Positions 27,135 to 36,685 of a stretch of DNA of 64,000 nt are shown here, piece by piece. This DNA comes from JBCCTX01 sp964468435. GTDB lineage: Bacteria; Bacteroidota; Bacteroidia; J057. The notes under the pieces were generated by a model. That model did no database searches and was not told where the DNA came from. It worked only from the letters and a program-made list of their open reading frames with translations. The stretch is taken from assembly GCA_964468435.1 (NCBI GenBank), contig CAYXVE010000001.1, positions 1-64,000 of the forward strand, read 5' to 3'. A program made the position numbers and the translations under genes. How positions within the stretch are numbered: the first letter of the stretch is position 1; the number at the start of each line of letters is the position of its first letter.

Positions 27135-28394
27135 TCAATCTTCGAACTCTGAACGCAGGACACCCATGACTTGGTCAATGGTTATCCGGTCGAGATCTGC
27201 TCTGCGTTCTATTTCGTCGGCAGAAAGATCTAGCACGCTTCTGGCTGTATCACATCCTATATTTTTCAATTGATCTATAATCCAGTCCTCTATTTCATCA
27301 GAAAATTCATCCAGATCTACATCTTCTTCATCAGGCTCAATTTCACGGTATACATCTATTTGATATCCGGCCAACTTACTGGCTAGTTTGATATTCAATC
27401 CATTTTTGCCAATGGCCAGCGATATCTGATCGGGTTTGAGGAATACCTGAGCGCTTCGAGTATCTTCATCCAGTTTGATGGATGAAATCTTCGCTGGGCT
27501 CAAAGCTCGCTGTATATACAGCGCTTCATTGGATGTATAGCTGATTACATCTATATTTTCGTTTCGCAGTTCTCTTACGATTCCGTGAATTCTCGACCCT
27601 TTCATACCTACACATGCACCTACTGGGTCGATACGGTCGTCATAGCTCTCTACAGCTACCTTGGCTCTTTCGCCAGGTTCGCGTACGATACCTCTGATCG
27701 TGATCAGTCCATCGTAAATTTCCGGTACTTCCTGTTCAAAGAGCTTTTCCAGAAACAGGGGAGCAGCTCTTGAGATAATAATCCTGGGATTATTGTTACG
27801 CATGGTAACATCTATCACGACTGCCCTGAGCGTATCTCCCTTTCTAAACTTATCTTTGGGAATCTGCTCAGTACGTGGAAGGATCAGTTCGGTTCCTTCA
27901 TGCATGACAAGAATCTCATTTCTCCAGATCTGGTACACTTCGCCTATGATGATCTGCCCAACCTGCTCCTGATATTGCTCAATAATAGCCTGCTTTTCGA
28001 GATCTCTGATCTTCTGAGTCAAAGTTTGTTTAGCAGTTTGTACTATTTTACGACCAAAATCAAAAAAGTTTATTTCTTCTGCAAGATCATCTCCCACTTC
28101 ATAGTCCGGATCGATAGATAATGCTTCACTCAGGGGGATTTGGCGAGTCTCATCTTCGACTTCCGTGTCTTCTACTACTTCCCTTTCTCTGAATCCTTGT
28201 ATATCACCTTTGTCTACATTGACAATGATCTCAAAATTTTCATCAGAGCTATACTGTTTGCGTATCATGGTGCGAAATACCTCTTCCAACACCCCCATCA
28301 GGGTGGTCCTGTCAATATTTTTAAATCTTGAAAACTCCGTGAAAGCCTCGACTAGATTTACCTTGGTATCTTCCGCTTTTTTTGCTCGTGCCAT
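27135..28394 (-). CDS. nusA: Transcription termination/antitermination factor NusA
   Basis: A 419-residue protein, the usual compact Bacteroidota form without extra acidic C-terminal repeats. It has an N-terminal RNAP-binding domain, an S1 domain (about 140-205: GQIIIGEVYQIWRNEILVMHEG), two KH domains (VGACVGMKGSRIHGIVREL and QISLAIGKNGLNIKLASKL), and a short C-terminal helix-hairpin-helix-like segment (IGCDTARSVLDLSADEIERRADL). It binds RNA polymerase and nascent RNA. It lies 10 bp after rimP and 96 bp before infB, the classic operon. A terminator-like hairpin in the rimP leader is a candidate site for NusA feedback. Confidence 0.98.
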   Translation of the reverse strand: MARAKKAEDTKVNLVEAFTEFSRFKNIDRTTLMGVLEEVFRTMIRKQYSSDENFEIIVNVDKGDIQGFREREVVEDTEVEDETRQIPLSEALSIDPDYEVGDDLAEEINFFDFGRKIVQTAKQTLTQKIRDLEKQAIIEQYQEQVGQIIIGEVYQIWRNEILVMHEGTELILPRTEQIPKDKFRKGDTLRAVVIDVTMRNNNPRIIISRAAPLFLEKLFEQEVPEIYDGLITIRGIVREPGERAKVAVESYDDRIDPVGACVGMKGSRIHGIVRELRNENIDVISYTSNEALYIQRALSPAKISSIKLDEDTRSAQVFLKPDQISLAIGKNGLNIKLASKLAGYQIDVYREIEPDEEDVDLDEFSDEIEDWIIDQLKNIGCDTARSVLDLSADEIERRADLDRITIDQVMGVLRSEFED

Positions 28395-28404
28395 CTATAA
28401 TCTG

Positions 28405-28908
28405 TTATATGATGATAACTTTTGCATTTTTTATTTCTGCGTAATGAATCTCTTTTTGTGCCTCATCTTGAAGTAGTTTTTCCTTTTTCGCAGACTTTTT
28501 ACCTTTTTTTTTACCTTTTGTTTCTTTGAAGGCTGTATTAAGTATTATTTTTTCATCTTCTACTCTGACCAACTCGCCTTTTATGTCTTCTCCTTCGCGG
28601 AGATTCAACTGAATAATTCTTCCTATATTATTGAGATACTGGCGCTTTAATTGTAGGGGGTAGCCGACTCCGGGAGAAGATACTTCCAAGGTATAGCTAA
28701 AATCTAGTGGGTTGTTATCCTCAAGCCACTGGCTGATCTTACGGCTGGCCTTCGTACATGTAGACAGCGTAATACCGCCATCTCTATCAATCTTTACTGA
28801 AAGAACGCTCTTCTTACCCTGTTTCAAAGATATATCAACTACGAAAACAAGTGGGTCCCATGTAATTAATAGATCTTCAATATGGTTTTTTAGTTCATTA
28901 ATACTCAT
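28405..28908 (-). CDS. rimP: Ribosome maturation factor RimP
   Basis: The 167-residue product fits the RimP family (about 150-160) with a short Lys-rich C-terminal extension (KGKKKGKKSAKKEK). The N-terminal alpha/beta domain contains VDGG-like V-K-I-D-R-D-G-G and the conserved segment YTLEVSSPGVGYPL. An SH3-like C-terminal domain follows. It assists 30S subunit assembly. It is the first gene of the rimP-nusA-infB operon. A TAAATTTG promoter box lies about 60 nt upstream and a terminator-like hairpin between that box and the ATG. Confidence 0.95.
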   Translation of the reverse strand: MSINELKNHIEDLLITWDPLVFVVDISLKQGKKSVLSVKIDRDGGITLSTCTKASRKISQWLEDNNPLDFSYTLEVSSPGVGYPLQLKRQYLNNIGRIIQLNLREGEDIKGELVRVEDEKIILNTAFKETKGKKKGKKSAKKEKLLQDEAQKEIHYAEIKNAKVIII

Positions 28909-28913
28909 ATATT

Positions 28914-28943
28914 AAAAAAACAAGGGAGTGTAAAAGACTCCCT
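28914..28943 (-). terminator. Terminator-like hairpin in the rimP leader (candidate attenuator)
   Basis: On the minus strand AGGGAGT (28943-28937) pairs with ACTCCCT (28929-28923) around a 7-nt loop and is followed by TTGTTTTTTT. This is a good intrinsic terminator, but it lies between the candidate promoter (28968-28975) and the rimP ATG (28908). It would stop transcription before the operon unless relieved. The gene upstream (29105-30118) ends 160 bp earlier, so the hairpin could instead close a short leader RNA. Confidence 0.65.
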
Positions 28944-28967
28944 AATTTTCTTTGAATCGTTACAATA

Positions 28968-28999
28968 CAAATTTAGTGTTTTTCCCTACAAAAATCAAA
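28968..28999 (-). promoter_or_regulatory. Candidate promoter of rimP-nusA-infB
   Basis: TAAATTTG on the minus strand at 28975-28968, with TTTG about 20 nt upstream (28999-28996). This fits the Bacteroidota promoter pattern. The predicted transcript start is about 50 nt before the rimP ATG. Confidence 0.5.
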
Positions 29000-29104
29000 G
29001 CAACCATGAATGATAAATTAATATTGATTTTTTCAAGGTTGGATTGTCAGGATTTTGTCGGCAAGATTGACTCGCAAGGGTAAGGGATGTAACTACAATA
29101 TGTA

Positions 29105-30118
29105 TTAGGGAATCATAATTTTTTCAAGTTGCATCGAAAATCCCATCAGGCCTGTACCTCCCCCTGAATGTATAACCAGAACGCTTCCCGTTAGTTGGTC
29201 AATTTTGATAATACGATGAGCATTCATGAAAAGTTTTGTAGCGTAAACGGGATCTGTGAATACCCCTTCCTGACGGGCAAAATGTAGACATGCTTCCAAC
29301 ACATCTCGGTTGATGCTGCCAAAAGATGTTGCTGTGTAGGGGCTGTAGAGGCTGAGGCGGCCTTGATGCCGGGGTGGCGACAGGGATAAGCTATGCGCTG
29401 CATCCTGTACAACCTGATCATAGACCTGTTGAAAATCATTTGGTCTATCTGCCATGCAGATCACGTGAAGGTGGGTACGTCGTTCCAGTAGCGAATTGAG
29501 ATAATGAATAGCTGCTGCTGTGTACCCGGTACCTGCATCGATGAAGAGATGATCAAACTGGAAGCCTACCTGCTGTTCGTTGAGCTGTATATCCTCAAGC
29601 AGGGTAAATGTACCGGGGAGAGAAGGACTACTGGCTCCTCCTTCTGGAATGACATAGGTATGTTGTGCGTCCCGGGAGGCAATTTCTACTGTCGATGAGA
29701 GTATGTCCGACCACTCTTCTGTAGACACCCAGGTGATTTCCTCATCACTGAGTATCAGGCGATTCAGAAACAGGTTACCTTTCAAGGCGGGATTGTGAGG
29801 AGCTTTGAGGAAAGCGTGTACAGCCAGTCCTGCTTCTTTAACAAGCTGACTCACACCGTGCACATGGTTGGAGTATGCTCCTCCAATGATAAAGACTTTT
29901 TCATATTTTTTTTTAAGCAAAAAGGGAAGCAAGGAAGCATATTTGCGTCTTTTATATCCAGAGATACCAAATCCGGATTCATCCTCTCTCTTGAGGTAAA
30001 CTTCACTGTTTGCAGTATCAAAACTCCTAACGCGGTGGATACGGGAATGGTAGAGGATTTCAGAATCACACAGGGAGTGTATATGATCCCATAAATTTTC
30101 AGCAGTATTCTGTTCCAT
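29105..30118 (-). CDS. PLP-dependent ACC deaminase/D-cysteine desulfhydrase family enzyme
   Basis: A 337-residue fold-type II PLP enzyme. The Schiff-base lysine lies in GISGYKRRKYA near residue 55. A Ser/Asn-His site follows in GGAYSNHVHGVSQL, the counterpart of the G-x-x-S-N-H motif of ACC deaminase and D-cysteine desulfhydrase. A glycine-rich phosphate-binding loop is seen near DAGTGYTAAA (about 195-205), and the C-terminus has HSGGGTGLMGF. The precise substrate cannot be decided between D-cysteine, ACC and other small amino acids. Cytoplasmic. It is divergent from glmM with 58 bp between the start codons. Confidence 0.88.
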   Translation of the reverse strand: MEQNTAENLWDHIHSLCDSEILYHSRIHRVRSFDTANSEVYLKREDESGFGISGYKRRKYASLLPFLLKKKYEKVFIIGGAYSNHVHGVSQLVKEAGLAVHAFLKAPHNPALKGNLFLNRLILSDEEITWVSTEEWSDILSSTVEIASRDAQHTYVIPEGGASSPSLPGTFTLLEDIQLNEQQVGFQFDHLFIDAGTGYTAAAIHYLNSLLERRTHLHVICMADRPNDFQQVYDQVVQDAAHSLSLSPPRHQGRLSLYSPYTATSFGSINRDVLEACLHFARQEGVFTDPVYATKLFMNAHRIIKIDQLTGSVLVIHSGGGTGLMGFSMQLEKIMIP

Positions 30119-30124
30119 GTAAAG

Positions 30125-30153
30125 TTTAAAGTAACATTTTTTTTGTAACTTTG
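30125..30153 (+). promoter_or_regulatory. Candidate glmM promoter
   Basis: TTTA at 30125-30128, 17 nt, then TAACTTTG at 30146-30153. The -7 box is an exact TAnnTTTG, 23 nt before the ATG at 30177. Confidence 0.5.
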
Positions 30154-30176
30154 TTGCTGTTTCAAGCCATTAATTT

Positions 30177-31577
30177 ATGACATTAATATCTTCTATTTCG
30201 GGAATAAGGGGAACTATAGGTGGAAAAGCCGGGGAAAACCTTACACCGATAGACATTGTACGCTTTGCTTCTGCTTTTGGTACCTGGTTAGCGCTTAAAT
30301 CAAACAACAAACGTGTCATAATTGGTAGGGATGCTCGTCCGTCTGGTGAAATGATTCAGCAACTCGTGATATCCACCCTCGTAGGGCTGGGATTTGAAGT
30401 GATCGACCTGGGATTATCTACAACTCCTACGGTAGAGATAGCTGTTCCAGAATATGATGCTGCAGGAGGAATCATTCTTACGGCATCACATAATCCCGTA
30501 AACTGGAATGCCCTGAAATTATTGAATTTACGAGGCGAGTTTGTTACCCAAAAGGATGGGATGGAAATCCTGGAGATCGCGGACAATGAGTATTATCAGT
30601 TTGTCCAGGTAGATGAATTGGGTAGGGTGATCCGGGATGATTCTGTTGTTCAGAAGCATATTCAAAAAATTCTCGATCTCCAACTGGTTGATAAATATGC
30701 CATTGAAAAGGCCGATCTCAAGGTTGTGGTAGATGGAGTGAATAGTTCTGGTGGCGTGTATGTTCCAGAACTGCTGTCTGCTTTGGGAGTAGAGAATATA
30801 GTGAAATTAAATTGTGAACCCACGGGATGGTTTACTCACAATCCTGAACCGCTCAAGGAAAACCTGGGTGAAATTATGGGATATATTCAGGAACATGGAG
30901 CCGATTTGGGAATTACAGTGGATCCAGATGTAGATCGCCTAGTTTTCATAGACAATCAGGGTGAAATATTTGGTGAGGAATATACCCTGGTCAGTGTGGC
31001 AGATTACGTGCTACAGCACTCTAAAAGTGCAGTAGTGTCTAATCTTTCTTCGAGCAGGGCTCTCCGGGATATAGCTGAAAAGCATGGAGTAAGGTATCAT
31101 GCAGCAGCTGTAGGAGAGGTCAATGTTGTGGATAAAATGAAAAGAACAGACTCCCTAATTGGCGGTGAAGGTAATGGCGGTATAATATATCCGGCATTAC
31201 ACTATGGCAGGGATGCGTTAGTAGGGATTGCTTTATTTCTATCCCATTTGGTAAAGTCTGGTATGAACTGCTCGGAGTTGCGCAGGACTTATCCAGATTA
31301 CTTTATGGAGAAGAAAAAACTACAGCTTACCAAGGGATTGAATGTAGATGTGTTGCTGGAAAAATTCAAAGCCCATCACGAACAGCAGCAATCTGGTGAA
31401 ATCAATACAGTAGATGGTGTAAAAGTTGATTTCGACAGATCCTGGGTGCATCTTAGAAAATCCAATACAGAACCTATCATAAGGATTTATACAGAAGCTG
31501 AATCTCCTGAGCAGGCGCTTAAACTGGCTGAAGATACGATAGCTGTACTTGAGGGAATGAAAGCAGATATTTACTGA
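30177..31577 (+). CDS. glmM: Phosphoglucosamine mutase (phosphohexomutase family)
   Basis: This 466-residue alpha-D-phosphohexomutase has the four expected sites in order. They are the phosphoserine loop TASHNP near residue 103 (Ser in TASHNPVNWNALK), the metal loop DPDVDRLVF near 245, the sugar-binding loop GGEGNGG near 325, and the phosphate-binding loop RKSNTEPIIRIY near 430. The opening SISGIRGTIGGKAGENLTP is typical of Bacteroidota proteins annotated as GlmM. These make glucosamine-1-phosphate for peptidoglycan and LPS. A phosphomannomutase activity cannot be excluded from sequence. Cytoplasmic. A good promoter lies directly upstream. Confidence 0.92.
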   Translation: MTLISSISGIRGTIGGKAGENLTPIDIVRFASAFGTWLALKSNNKRVIIGRDARPSGEMIQQLVISTLVGLGFEVIDLGLSTTPTVEIAVPEYDAAGGIILTASHNPVNWNALKLLNLRGEFVTQKDGMEILEIADNEYYQFVQVDELGRVIRDDSVVQKHIQKILDLQLVDKYAIEKADLKVVVDGVNSSGGVYVPELLSALGVENIVKLNCEPTGWFTHNPEPLKENLGEIMGYIQEHGADLGITVDPDVDRLVFIDNQGEIFGEEYTLVSVADYVLQHSKSAVVSNLSSSRALRDIAEKHGVRYHAAAVGEVNVVDKMKRTDSLIGGEGNGGIIYPALHYGRDALVGIALFLSHLVKSGMNCSELRRTYPDYFMEKKKLQLTKGLNVDVLLEKFKAHHEQQQSGEINTVDGVKVDFDRSWVHLRKSNTEPIIRIYTEAESPEQALKLAEDTIAVLEGMKADIY

Positions 31578-31697
31578 TATTTGATACCGGTCTCCCCATG
31601 GCTGTGATGTAGATCATTGCAGTTTTTTTCTTTTTATACTTACTTTCGTACAATGATTGTGATTTATATCTAAGGTTCATCGATTTACAGGGAGGAC

Positions 31698-32774
31698 ATG
31701 GAATTATACAATAAGATTAATCGCAGGATCCTGAAGGAACAGATGCTTTCTAGCGAAGATGAGAAAGTTACCTTTTCATTTTATCATTATGTTCATATTG
31801 CTGATCCGGTAGAATTCAGAGATCAATTGTTTCAGGCTTTTTCTGAATGGGGCATCTTGGGGAGAGTTTATGTCGCACGGGAAGGAATAAATGCACAAGT
31901 AAGCATTGCTGAGTCTAAATTCGAGGAATTTAGAAAATTTTTATATCGTGAATATTCGGCACTCAATGGAATACGGCTCAATGTTGCTGTGGATGATGAT
32001 GGGAAATCTTTTTATAAGCTAAAGATAAAGACTCGGAAGAAAATAGTAGCTGATGGTTTGGAGGACATTACCTTTGATGTGACCAAGCGAGGGAAGCATC
32101 TGGATGCTCGCGCTTTTAATGAGCTTACTGATAGGCCTGAGACCATTTTAGTAGATATGCGTAATCACTATGAGAGTGAGGTTGGACACTTTGAGGGTGC
32201 GATCTTGCCCGATGTAGATACTTTCAGGGATGCATTACCGTTGGTGGTCGACATGCTGGAAGAGAAAAAAGAGCATCCTGTCGTCATGTATTGCACAGGA
32301 GGAATACGCTGTGAGAAAGCCAGTGCATATCTTAAGCACAAAGGTTTTTCCCAGGTCTATCAACTGGATGGGGGAATCATAGAATACGCACGTCAGGTGA
32401 AAGAAGAAGGATTACCTAACAAATTCCATGGCAAAAACTTTGTTTTTGACGAGCGATTGGGAGAGCGAATCTCGGATGAAATCATCGCGCATTGTCATCA
32501 GTGCGGTGCTCCATGTGACATGCATACCAATTGCAGGAATGAAGCATGCAATTTATTGTTTATTCAATGTGAAGCATGTAGAGAAAAATACGAGGGTTGT
32601 TGTTCTGATCCCTGCAAATCCTTTATTCAGCTCTCCTATGAGCGACAGAAGGAAATGAGAAAGGGGTTGCTTAAGATGCCTTGTTACTTCAAGAAGGGAA
32701 GGTTTGAGCTAGGATCTCAGTTTACCCTTTCCTTGCCGGAACTCACGGAATCAGAATCAGCTACTACCCAATAG
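31698..32774 (+). CDS. trhO: Rhodanese-related tRNA uridine(34) hydroxylase TrhO
   Basis: The 358-residue product has an acylphosphatase-like N-terminal domain (about 25-115, with ARGEN-like VYVAREGINAQVSI). A rhodanese domain follows with the active-site loop MYCTGGIRCEKASAYL (Cys near 198). A C-terminal Cys-rich region (HCHQCGAPCDMHTNC, FIQCEACREKYEGCC) resembles a zinc-binding module. This layout is that of TrhO/YceA, which makes 5-hydroxyuridine at tRNA position 34 using oxygen. The gene is single and its stop lies 1 bp from the stop of the convergent coiled-coil gene. Confidence 0.94.
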   Translation: MELYNKINRRILKEQMLSSEDEKVTFSFYHYVHIADPVEFRDQLFQAFSEWGILGRVYVAREGINAQVSIAESKFEEFRKFLYREYSALNGIRLNVAVDDDGKSFYKLKIKTRKKIVADGLEDITFDVTKRGKHLDARAFNELTDRPETILVDMRNHYESEVGHFEGAILPDVDTFRDALPLVVDMLEEKKEHPVVMYCTGGIRCEKASAYLKHKGFSQVYQLDGGIIEYARQVKEEGLPNKFHGKNFVFDERLGERISDEIIAHCHQCGAPCDMHTNCRNEACNLLFIQCEACREKYEGCCSDPCKSFIQLSYERQKEMRKGLLKMPCYFKKGRFELGSQFTLSLPELTESESATTQ

Positions 32775-32775
32775 C

Positions 32776-35700
32776 TCATCTCATCTTTTGATATAAATCA
32801 AGCGCCTGTGATACCCAGCTTTCATGGTCAATCTGGCCAGGTTGCAATTCCAACATGGTAGCGATCATCGCTTCCTCTTCATTAGTGAAGTTAGAGATTT
32901 GACGATAAGTATATACCTTAATAAGGTTGAGCATTTCTTCCATGAAATCATCAATACCATTGATCTGCTGAAGGTCATCCTTATCGTCAGCTTTTGCAAC
33001 ACCAATTCTGCCATAGTTGAGGCTTGTAAAGACAGCACGTTCCCGTACTCTTTTGCGCGTTTCTTCTTTTTCCTCCTGGCTTAAACTCCGGATAGTAGAT
33101 TTGGTAGAGGCAACACTTTCAGACATTCCTGTAAGTTGGTCGCGTAGTGCCTCAATCTCCCGCTCCCTGTCAGCTTTATCCTTGCTGAGCTGTTCGAGGT
33201 ATGCGAGACGCTCACTGAGTTTCCTGGAAAGTTCCTGGTTTTCTTGTTGTAGCTCGGCAATTTGCTGATTCAAAAGTGAGGGGTTTTGTTGGTCTGAATC
33301 CAGACGTGAATTGAGCTCTGTGTATTGAGCTTGCAGCTGATCTTTTTCCTGTACTATCAACTGAGCTGAAATTCTTAGCTCTTCCATATCCTGAAGAAGC
33401 AGCTTTTTATCCTGCTCTTTTGCGGTGAGTTCTTTCTGTAGGGCAACTAATTGGGCCTGCTCCTGCTCGTTTTGTTGGCGGAACTGTTCCAGTTGTGCGC
33501 TCAGAGATCTTATTTCAAGGTTCAATCGTGTATTCTCTGCCTCGCGGTCTACATTATCCTGAGCAGCATTCTGGGCAGAGTTCTGTAGCTCTTCAATGCG
33601 AAGGAGCAACTGCTCTTTTTCTCCTCCTATACCCTGGAGCTCATTTTGCAGTTTAGATAATTCCTGGCGCTCTTTTTCTGCTTTTTGTGTTACATTTTCC
33701 AGTTGCTGATAGAGACTTTTGAGTTGGAGGTTGAGGCGTGTATTTTCAGCGCCTTGGTCTACATGATCCTGTGCTGCCAGTTGGGTGGATTCTTGAAGCT
33801 CTTCAATGCGCTGCATCAGGGATTGCTTTTCATCGCTGGTCTCCTGCATCTGGGATTCGAGTTCTGCGATGTGCTGTTTTTCGGAGTCTGTCTCCTGCCT
33901 GAGCGCTTCCAGTTGCCCGTAGAGATCTTTGAGTTGGAGGTTGAGACGTGTATTTTCAGCGCCTTGGTCTACATGATCCTGTGCTGCCAGTTGGGTGGAT
34001 TCTTGAAGCTCTTCAATGCGCTGCATCAGGGATTGCTTTTCATCGCTGGTCTCCTGCATCTGGGATTCGAGTTCTGCGATGTGCTGTTTTTCGGAGTCTG
34101 TCTCCTGCCTGAGCGCTTCCAGTTGCCCGTAGAGATCTTTGAGTTGGAGGTTGAGACGTGTATTTTCAGCNNNNNNNNNNNNNNNNNNNNNNNNNNNNNN
34201 NNNNNNNNNNNNNNNNNNNNNNNNNNNNNNNNNNNNNNNNNNNNNNNNNNNNNNNNNNNNNNNNNNNNNNCTTCCAGTTGCCCGTAGAGATCTTTGAGTT
34301 GGAGGTTGAGACGTGTATTTTCAGCATCTTGGTCTACATGATCCTGTGCTGCCAGATGAGTGGATTCTTGAAGCTCTTCAATGCGCTGCATCAGGGATTG
34401 CTTTTCATCGCTGGTCTCCTGCATCTGGGATTCGAGTTCTGCGATGTGCTGTTTTTCGGAGTCTGTCTCCTGCCTGAGCGCTTCCAGTTGCCCGTAGAGA
34501 TCTTTGAGTTGGAGGTTGAGACGTGTATTTTCAGCGTCTTGGTCTACATGATCCTGTGCTGCCAGTTGGGCGGATTCTTGAAGTTCCTCGATGCGCTTTT
34601 GAAGTTGAAGTTTTTCGTTTTCTTTTTCCTGAAGTTGTGTTGAAAGGGAATCAAATTGCTGCTTTTCTGTGTCGGCTTGCAGTGTAAATGATTCGATTTG
34701 TTGATAAAGATTTTTTAGTTCCAGGTTCAGCCGTGCGTTTTCAGCTTCCTGATCTACAGTTTCTTGTGCGGCATGATGAGCTGACTGTTGCAGTTCTTCA
34801 ATTCTCATGAGCAATTCCTGGCTTTCCTGATTTTTTTGTTGCAGTTCATGCTGTATCGTGTTGAATTGCTGTTTGCCGGTATCCCTTTCCCTGCTGAGTT
34901 CATCCAGCTTAGCCTGCAGGCTTTTCAGTTCGAGGTTCAGGCGCGTATGACTGGCATCTTTATCAATATAATCCTGTGCTGCGATTTCAGCAGATTGTTG
35001 TAGTTCCTCAATCCGTTGCTGGAGCAGAGATTTCTCCTGTTCCAGTTGCTGCAACTGATCAGAATCATTAAGAACATTGAGTTGTGCCTTGAGTTCGCGC
35101 AGTTCGAGGGTTTGACGTACTTTCTCGCCGTCGCTTTCCAGCTGAAACATGGCTGCATGTTCTGTACTTTGCTGAAGACTTTGCAGGTTGCTCAGCAATT
35201 CTTCTCTTTCCAGCATGATCCAGCGCAATCTTCCTCTTAGTTCTTCAAAAAGGGGTTGCTGGTTTTGGGTTTCGGTTTTCAGGGCTTCATAGGCATCTTG
35301 AGTGGATTTTAATTCCAGAGATAGCTTACTCAGTTCACCATTTTGGTCGTCTGGAATTTTGCTTAGGGTAGATTGGGCATATTCGAGTTCATTCAGCTTC
35401 TTGACCAGTGTCTCTTTGTCGGCTTCAGCCCATCTAAGTTCACCTTCTAGTTCAGCAATGCGTTTTAGATTATTATCGGCAGAACGCTGGAGGTCTGAGA
35501 GCGTGCTTTCTGAAAAAGTATGCTCTCCTTCTAGTTCTTGAAGACGCATGAGATCTGTTTCAGCCTGTTTTTTGAGTCTGAGATAATCACTTTCAGCAAA
35601 ACGCTGTTCACCTTCCAGTTCGAGCAGACGTTTTTTATCTGCTTCAGCTTGAGCCTTGATGTGTATTAATTCACTTTCATGAAAACGCTGTTCGCCTTCG

Positions 35701-36665
35701 AGTTCGAGGATGCGCTTTTGATAAGCTTCAGCTTGATCCATAAGCCTTTCAAGTTCTTCTGATGAGCCATATGAATTACCTTCGAGATCCAGGCGTTTTT
35801 GCTGCGTTTCAGCCAGGGTACTTTCCATTTCCTGATACTGAGCTTGCATATTTTTGAATTCTAGTTGAGTCTGGGTCAGTAAAGCATCGGAATCCAGTTG
35901 TTCATATGCTGCGTTTTCAAGCGTATACTGAAGGTCATGTATACGGGAAATAAGTGTTTCTTTGTCTGAGTCGGCAAATCTGAGCTCACCTTCCAATTCC
36001 AGAACCTTATTGTGATCTATTCCACGTGCTAGAGACAGATTGCTATCTTTTTCCTGTAGTTGTGCTTCCAGTTCTTGTTGTTTTTGCTGGAGTTCTTCCA
36101 GCTGGTGGGTTTTGGAAGATAGCTGGACCTGTACTTCCTCGTATCGGGTCCGGTAGTCTTTGAGGTTGACAACAATGTCGCTGAGTTCTTTTTTCTGTGT
36201 TTCTAGATGTCCTACTTTATTTTGGAGATCATTGAGTTGCTGCTTGGTAGTCTCGTAAATAGGGGCGATTTCTTCATGTTTTTGTTGTACGAGCTCCAGG
36301 TCTGCAATTTTCATTTCATAGTCTTTGGTTCTGGTCTCCAGACCTTCGAGTTGCACGGAGAGCGTGCTATTTTGAGAACTCAGGGATTGATTTTGATGAT
36401 ATGCTTCCTGAAACTGTAAGTCCAGATTATCAAATTTTTGGGTTATTTCTTTATTCTTTGCATTGATAGAGGTATACATTTCCCTCAAATCGTTGTAGTC
36501 TGTGGACTTCGCGTTGAACCTATTTTCCCACTGCTGGATAAGCTTTTTTTGGGTGCTCCTGGCCCTGAGCCAGTTGAGTATTAACCCAAATATGAATGAT
36601 CCCAGAATCAGAATCAGTGCTTCCAGGAGATGTTCGGGGACTATATTTTCAAATAGTTTATTCAT
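32776..36665 (-). CDS. Giant membrane-anchored coiled-coil repeat protein with C-terminal HHH domain (interrupted by assembly gap)
   Basis: This is one gene, although the 100 N at 34171-34270 shift the frame and make it look like two. The N-terminus has one TM helix (about 13-33, LLEALILILGSFIFGLILNWL). Over 1000 residues of continuous Glu/Gln/Leu coiled coil follow. The first part holds four 28-residue units around LELEGEQRFxES, and the second part at least eight 70-residue units (EELQES..AAQDHVDQ.AENTRLNLQL). The last 75 residues fold differently, with DDLQQINGIDDFMEEMLNL, YTYRQISNFT and WVSQAL: a helix-hairpin-helix-like module known at the ends of other Bacteroidota membrane proteins. If the gap is 155 bp, the length is 1314 residues. 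It follows the OmpA gene by 20 bp, which suggests a joint envelope-structure role (inference). Confidence 0.88.
33331..34955 (-). repeat. Tandem 210-bp (70-residue) repeats within the coiled-coil gene
   Basis: Units begin at 33331, 33541, 33751, 33961, 34171 (mostly N), 34326, 34536 and 34746. The copies at 33751-33960 and 33961-34170 are identical over 210 bp. The copy at 34326-34535 differs from them at four bases. The outer copies are diverged but keep the exact period. Seventy residues equal ten heptads, so the repeat preserves coiled-coil register. Confidence 0.93.
34171..34270. other. Assembly gap of 100 N inside the 210-bp repeat array
   Basis: The left edge falls exactly at a unit boundary. 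The right edge resumes at offset 155 of a unit. True missing length should therefore be 155 bp plus a whole number of 210-bp units. The 100-N placeholder has the wrong length modulo 3 and creates a false frameshift. Confidence 0.95.
35386..35725 (-). repeat. Tandem 84-bp (28-residue) repeats in the coiled-coil gene
   Basis: Four units encode variants of KRxLELEGEQRFAES. Successive ELEG codons lie 84 bp apart (near 35443, 35527, 35611, 35695). Twenty-eight residues equal four heptads. A fifth, separated relative lies near 35950-36005 (LELEGELRFADSD). Confidence 0.85.
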
Positions 36666-36685
36666 TGCAGTTTGGATTGGATGTT

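Noticed and set aside
23595..28908. Initiator tRNA gene upstream of rimP as in E. coli
   Set aside because: No cloverleaf or CCA-ended structure was found in 28909-29104; only the promoter and hairpin are seen.
34026..34170. Apparent second reading frame (basic, proline-rich) after the gap
   Set aside because: It arises from the 100-N placeholder shifting the frame by one. The other frame continues the coiled coil without interruption.
33685..34287. Long plus-strand open frame with repeated hydrophobic units opposite the coiled-coil gene
   Set aside because: It is the antisense reading of the 210-bp repeats. The repeated heptad codons keep the opposite frame open, and it runs into the N gap.
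33331..34955. CRISPR-like array
   Set aside because: Repeats are contiguous, 210 bp long and coding, without spacers. No cas genes are present.
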